Assembly (NCBI GenBank): GCA_026874595.1 | Contig: CM049318.1 | Location: 7,604,741-7,668,740, forward strand | Source: Sipunculus nudus | Lineage: Eukaryota; Annelida; Sipuncula; Golfingiida; Sipunculidae | DNA: 64,000 nucleotides | Direction: 5' to 3' | Part shown: positions 59,530 through 64,000 of the stretch, piece after piece | How positions within the stretch are numbered: the stretch's first letter is position 1 | Layout of the letters: the number at the start of each line of letters is the position of its first letter | The notes under the pieces: generated by a model | What the model saw: the letters and a program-made list of their open reading frames with translations, nothing else | What the model was told of the DNA's origin: nothing | Databases searched by the model: none | Made by a program: the position numbers and the translations under genes

Positions 59530-62000
59530 CTAAGGAAAGGAGAAAATATCAAAATGGTTTTAGCTACACAAGTCCAAAGAAAGGAGAAAGTGTTGGAAGA
59601 GTGGGCTACATATGTCCGGAGAAAATATTATCAGGATTGAACTACACAGGTCTACGAAAGAGCTAAATGGTCAGAAGGATGTGACTGAACATTTCCTAAA
59701 TAAATTATGTAAACTGAGCTTGAAATCTTTGTTAAGGTTTTAAAACAATATGCCCTACATAAGTTTATATCCAGTGTTCATTTCAAGAGGAACGTTTTGC
59801 AAATATCATCCGTCTTCATCCAGGGAAGTGACCATCAACTCTTACTATACTGGTAAAAAAATAACAGACAGACATGGGGCACACAACTAATTTTTCTAGC
59901 TTGCAAAACATACGTTGTTTAGACAATTCTACTTAATTCCATGAACACTGCGTTTTCTATTCAAAACTTCTATCAAGACCTAACTCCAGAAAGCATGTGC
60001 CATTGGGTGCCAGATCAGTTTGCCGTGTATAAACAATTCACCTTTCTGGCTGACAAATTAACATGTCACTGAACGCAATTCTAATTTATTCGAGCGAATC
60101 CAAGGACCTCGATTTATATTTTATAATTAATCATGATTTGTCAGATACTCCTCTCCCAAGCCACTTTCCGCCTGGTGCTTGTATACAAAGTCTAACCGAT
60201 TTGGTGTTGACCCATGGTTACATGAGCAAGGAGAAAAGATTAAATCAAACCAGTCGATAACATTTCTCTCATTACTGGAGTAACGCTGTAAAAATATAGT
60301 ATTCTTTCATTTTTTTCGGCAACATGTTTACATGTCGAATAATAAAACTGATACATTCTTAATATCGTAGTTTTTATTTTAAAAAATGAAACACCTAAAC
60401 CTTCAGCGTTTTTGGGTTTACAACCTTTGGCTTCGCCACATATGTATTAAAACTTAGTAAAGACCTTCTTTAGATTTGCTGGTAAAATTAAGAAAAACAT
60501 GAGAAAAGAGTTGTCTCGCTCTTTAAACAATGCAATGTGTTCCTTCCTACATCTAATAACGGCCTCTGGGCATATTGGTGATTTTTTTTTATTTATTCAT
60601 TTGATTACCATACAAATATTTAATGTGTCGTCCCTTCAGCACATTTTTCTATTGACAATAAGACGCATTTGTTTCATGCATCAATTAGTAGTTTATCTCT
60701 GTTTAGTTATTGATAATTGTTAGTTGTCTTTGTTTTGTCCATGCATATGTATTTAAAAAAATTAACTTTCCTGGCAAAAATGTCATTTTCACAAAGGCTG
60801 TTTTCATTATTTTATCGACTGCTGTGTCTATCAAGCGTCGGTATGCCAACAATAGAACAACTCAATAGAAATGTTTCTCAAATGTTTAGTTATATTATGC
60901 GCTTCTCCCTCTGTTTCGCCAAAATATATATGTTGATCTGCAACTAATAGGGAAGGGATCTTTTGTGTACTCGACAAACCTATTCTCAGTCCTTTATTCA
61001 AAGTTTTGTTCTAAACAATGCCCTTTTTTCAATATGCCAGGTTAATGTTGGATTCTATCTTGTGATATTGATAGGGGGATCCTTTTTACGTGGATGTACC
61101 ATGTGTGAATGTGGCTGTCATTTAAATCCTGTATTCCGCTGTAAAAACATTTAATTTATGGTACAAAGCATATTTATAGTGTGACGAAGGCAAATTGCTA
61201 TGGGAAAACTATTGCGCCGATCCAGAATTCCAACTTATATCGGTGGCGCGCATGTCCGGCGTGCCAACTGCTTCGCTAAAAAAGCAAGCATCACTAGCAA
61301 GACAATTTGGTCCGCTTTTATGTCAACCCGTAACAATAGTGTTGCCATATTTCATACTTCACTTGCACATGTAGTTATATATATATGCCCTGCCTTGAGA
61401 ACATTTTTCAATTTAAGTAGATAGAACACTATAACGCGTAGCTTATCAATATTAACATCTATTGTACTGTGACGGTACTGTAACAGAACACAGGATTTCA
61501 GCAGTAGTATCATATACTCTCAGAAATCCAAGTAATAAATCAGGTATACAATCAATATAAACACGTTTCAATGCGACGTTAAAATATGTATTTAGTCTTA
61601 CGTTCAAGCGACCAGGGGTCTAGCATGGACTCCGAATACCATGAAGACAAGGCATTGACAAGGCATTAACAAGGGTGAATGTGTACTATGGATACTGAAT
61701 TATTTTATTAAGCCCTCAAATGAATTCTTGAGATCATTTATGTTTCAAATATACTGTATTGACAGCTTAAAGTTAAGGCCGCTTGCACGATAAAGGTAAA
61801 AGGGTGGGGTTTATATTCTGATATCACTGACGATGTCAGTCTCATCCGACATTGCCTTCCTCGTCTATCGGGCCTGTTATTCTTTTAGCCTTTTCTTGGC
61901 TTCCTGGGCAGCATACAACCCAAGCAGCCATCACAGGCGCTAGACGTTATTCGTTCAACATTTGCCTCTCGCCTATGACCAGTACATATTCACTCCTGTG
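59530..62000. other. Likely intron or flank of the kringle gene, nothing recognised
   Basis: This is AT-rich unique sequence. Frames at 60063-60260, 60499-60723, 60717-60947 and 61200-61424 lack domains and splice context. The missing 5' exons of the kringle gene could lie further upstream on the minus strand, beyond the window. Confidence 0.5.
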
Positions 62001-62019
62001 TCGAGAGAGCGCACCCTTG

Positions 62020-62102
62020 TGGTAAAAACGGCGGCCAGAAAGGGATGCAAATCCACAACATTGCGGTCAAAAGTCAGCACCCTATCCATTACGCTACCAC
62101 GA
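62020..62102 (-). repeat. tRNA-like sequence, probably SINE-derived
   Basis: The minus strand reads TGGTAGCGTAATGGATAGGG, resembling a box A region, and about 40 bases later GTGGATTTGCATCCC, a degenerate box B. The arms do not clearly form a full cloverleaf. Confidence 0.4.
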
Positions 62103-62516
62103 TCAAAATATTCAAATGCACAGAATAAACTGTGTGTATGTGTGTACATATGCATAAAAATATGTGTATGCATGCACATAAAAAACAGGCCCATTCATAC
62201 ACTGAGAGCATGAATAACATTGAAAAGACATGTTGTATCGACAGAAAAGAAATAAAGTATTTCTGGTATCATTTGAAAGCTTCAATATTCATTTAATATT
62301 ACATATTTAATGATAAAATTTACGAACTAAATAACATTTAAGAGATTTCTTTTTGCACATGTTAAAGCAATTATGATTTATTTATTTTCTCCAATATCTG
62401 TATACAAAAAAAAGAGTTAACTGAAATAAAAATGTGAGCAATTTAAAAGCAAAAGATGTGGGTAGGACTATTTACCTGCATTCTCATTATCTCTAAATTT
62501 AAATTGACAACAATTT

Positions 62517-62583
62517 TAGATCAGTTCAGTGGTTAAGGAGTTGTACAGCGGTGTTAAGGTTATCGGTTTGAACCCCGCCAATG
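62517..62583 (+). repeat. tRNA-like sequence
   Basis: CAGTTCAGTGGTTAAGGA resembles box A and GGTTTGAACCCC (62565-62576) is a good box B. Spacing fits a pol III promoter. A functional tRNA cannot be shown by eye, so a SINE head or tRNA relic is more likely. Confidence 0.45.
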
Positions 62584-64000
62584 TCTCAAAGGTATATTGG
62601 TGAATTTTGAATAGAACCTCAGAAATTTGCTCTTTGTCTTATAGTCTTACCGACGGGTTCTGAGTTGTAAATTATTCTTAGACCTGTGCATATAAAATCT
62701 GAAATCCAGAAGACTTAATAATAACATTATTCTTATCATTTGGTTATTGTAATATTGTTTCAATAGTTCATCAAAAGGATTTCCTCATAAAAATATGAGA
62801 AAGTCAAGAGAAATATACCGTTCGGGTATTAATACAGATACTCATGGTTTTCATGGCGATGAACACATCAACAGTTTCTGTGTTATATTGTATATACAGC
62901 TTTGTTGCTCAAGATATCACAGAAATTTTCAAGGATTCTAGAGAAAACAAGCATTACAGATAGAAATGATGGTTATCAGAACATTATATAGAATAGTATA
63001 TCATAAGATTCATATTTTATTACAGGTGATGAAGTATTTTTCAAATCTGTCAACCACGATAGTGAAGAAATTGTTATGTTGCTTCTCCTAATAAAGATTT
63101 AATGTTACAACTGTACGCTCCCGAGGCAGCGGAAATCTTACGCTTCTAAAGAACCAACTGATTTTCACGCTGCCAGCTTTGACCGTTTATGATATATTTA
63201 GACACCAGATGGCGGTTTGTTGTCCGCTGAAAAAAACGTGCGTATGATGTGACAAGCAGCCAACCAGATGCCAATAAACAAACACTCGACAGGCATCCTG
63301 GCTCCGCCCATAGCTGCGCTTCAAGCGCCGCTTGATATCAGTTTACGGTCGAATTTTAATTGCTCCCTCTGTATTCTTGCATCATAGACCGATTCGATTA
63401 TGAATCATTATGAATGTGTTAGTGTAGCCATGTAGAACTGAAACCAGCCAGCGAGGTTTGCACGCAGCCTTTGTGCATGGTTATGTTTCGTTTGAATTAC
63501 AGCTCACCGGCCGGGCCCAAGGCCCTAAGCAAACCACGTCTGGGACGATTCTCTCTGAGCCTGTGGCCTGTTCAGACGGTTACCGGAGCGATGAGCTGTC
63601 ACTCAAAACGAAATAAACATGAGTTGCTCCGTGTATTCCTCGCTTGGCTGTGTCTTCCAGCACAAGGTGTCATCTGATTGGACAAAAATACCTCTTGTGT
63701 AGCAATTAAGGATACGAGGTCATAACAAACAGCGCTTACGATATAGGAAGTAGGCCTATAGTTAAAGCGCTGTGTAAAGAGCGTATTACAACTGTAAAAG
63801 CAACAATGTTTAAGCAACAATCTTCAAGTTGTTTCAAAATATATGTCGAGCATGAATCTGACATGGATAAGAATACTTCCACCAAAAACCGGTAAAATAA
63901 AGATTTATTAAAAATTAATGGAGCACTACGAATAAGATTTTCCTCAAATAAAAAAATGGGTTTGTATGTATAGCTCTTATGGATATGTATGTCTGTTTCA
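62584..64000. other. No supported gene
   Basis: This is AT-rich sequence with a slightly GC-richer patch near 63280-63600. I see no conserved domain, repeat family or splice-flanked frame. Confidence 0.5.

Overview
The window looks like nuclear DNA from an invertebrate animal, most likely a mollusc and possibly a bivalve. It is AT-rich and intron-rich. It carries animal extracellular domains (thrombospondin type 1 and kringle) on single exons, an intronless rhodopsin-like receptor, three decayed LINEs, tRNA-derived repeats and many non-coding repeats. The species assignment is inference. There are no operons, ribosome binding sites or CRISPR arrays.

Plus strand, 440-25571: six exons of 141-156 bp each encode one TSP1 domain. 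All begin and end in phase 1. They are separated by repeat-filled introns and probably belong to one multi-TSP1 secreted or surface protein whose 5' end lies outside the window. The introns hold a 3.4-kb dispersed repeat of ~335-bp tandem units (R1a, ~1.33-4.72 kb), a 1.9-kb relative (R2a), a degenerate LINE (8.8-11.5 kb), a ~145-bp tandem array (11.6-12.3 kb), a TCATCATG-rich array (13.0-14.15 kb), and a 37-copy, 91-bp satellite (14295-17671). The satellite unit starts inside the third TSP1 exon and carries that exon's splice donor. Further repeats (R1b, R3, a tRNA-derived SINE) lie before the last TSP1 exon, which has an in-frame TGA one base before its donor.

Middle, 26-48 kb: this part is gene-poor. 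It holds one complete class A GPCR gene (30467-31786, minus), MITE-like elements (27951-28577; 34247-34464), another R-type repeat (R4, about 34.6-35.8 kb), and two LINE remnants of different lineages end to end (42.5-46.5 kb).

48.8-51 kb: a 2052-bp element has ~314-bp terminal inverted repeats and a perfect 6-bp target duplication, with no recognisable gene. Its form recalls a non-autonomous Polinton/Maverick-type element.

Minus strand, 59.5-54.8 kb: this is the 3' part of a kringle-domain single-pass membrane protein gene. A 3113-bp R2b element with an 8-bp target duplication (GTTTATCT) has landed in its linker exon. Two in-frame stops and a frameshift before the membrane segment suggest a decaying gene, unless splicing rescues it. 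The last 4 kb contain tRNA-like sequences and otherwise nothing recognised.

The most distinctive observations are the satellite seeded from an exon-intron junction, the transposon-split kringle exon, the long-TIR element, and a hairpin-headed repeat architecture whose tandem units share the palindrome GGTGGCGCCACC across three otherwise different repeat families.
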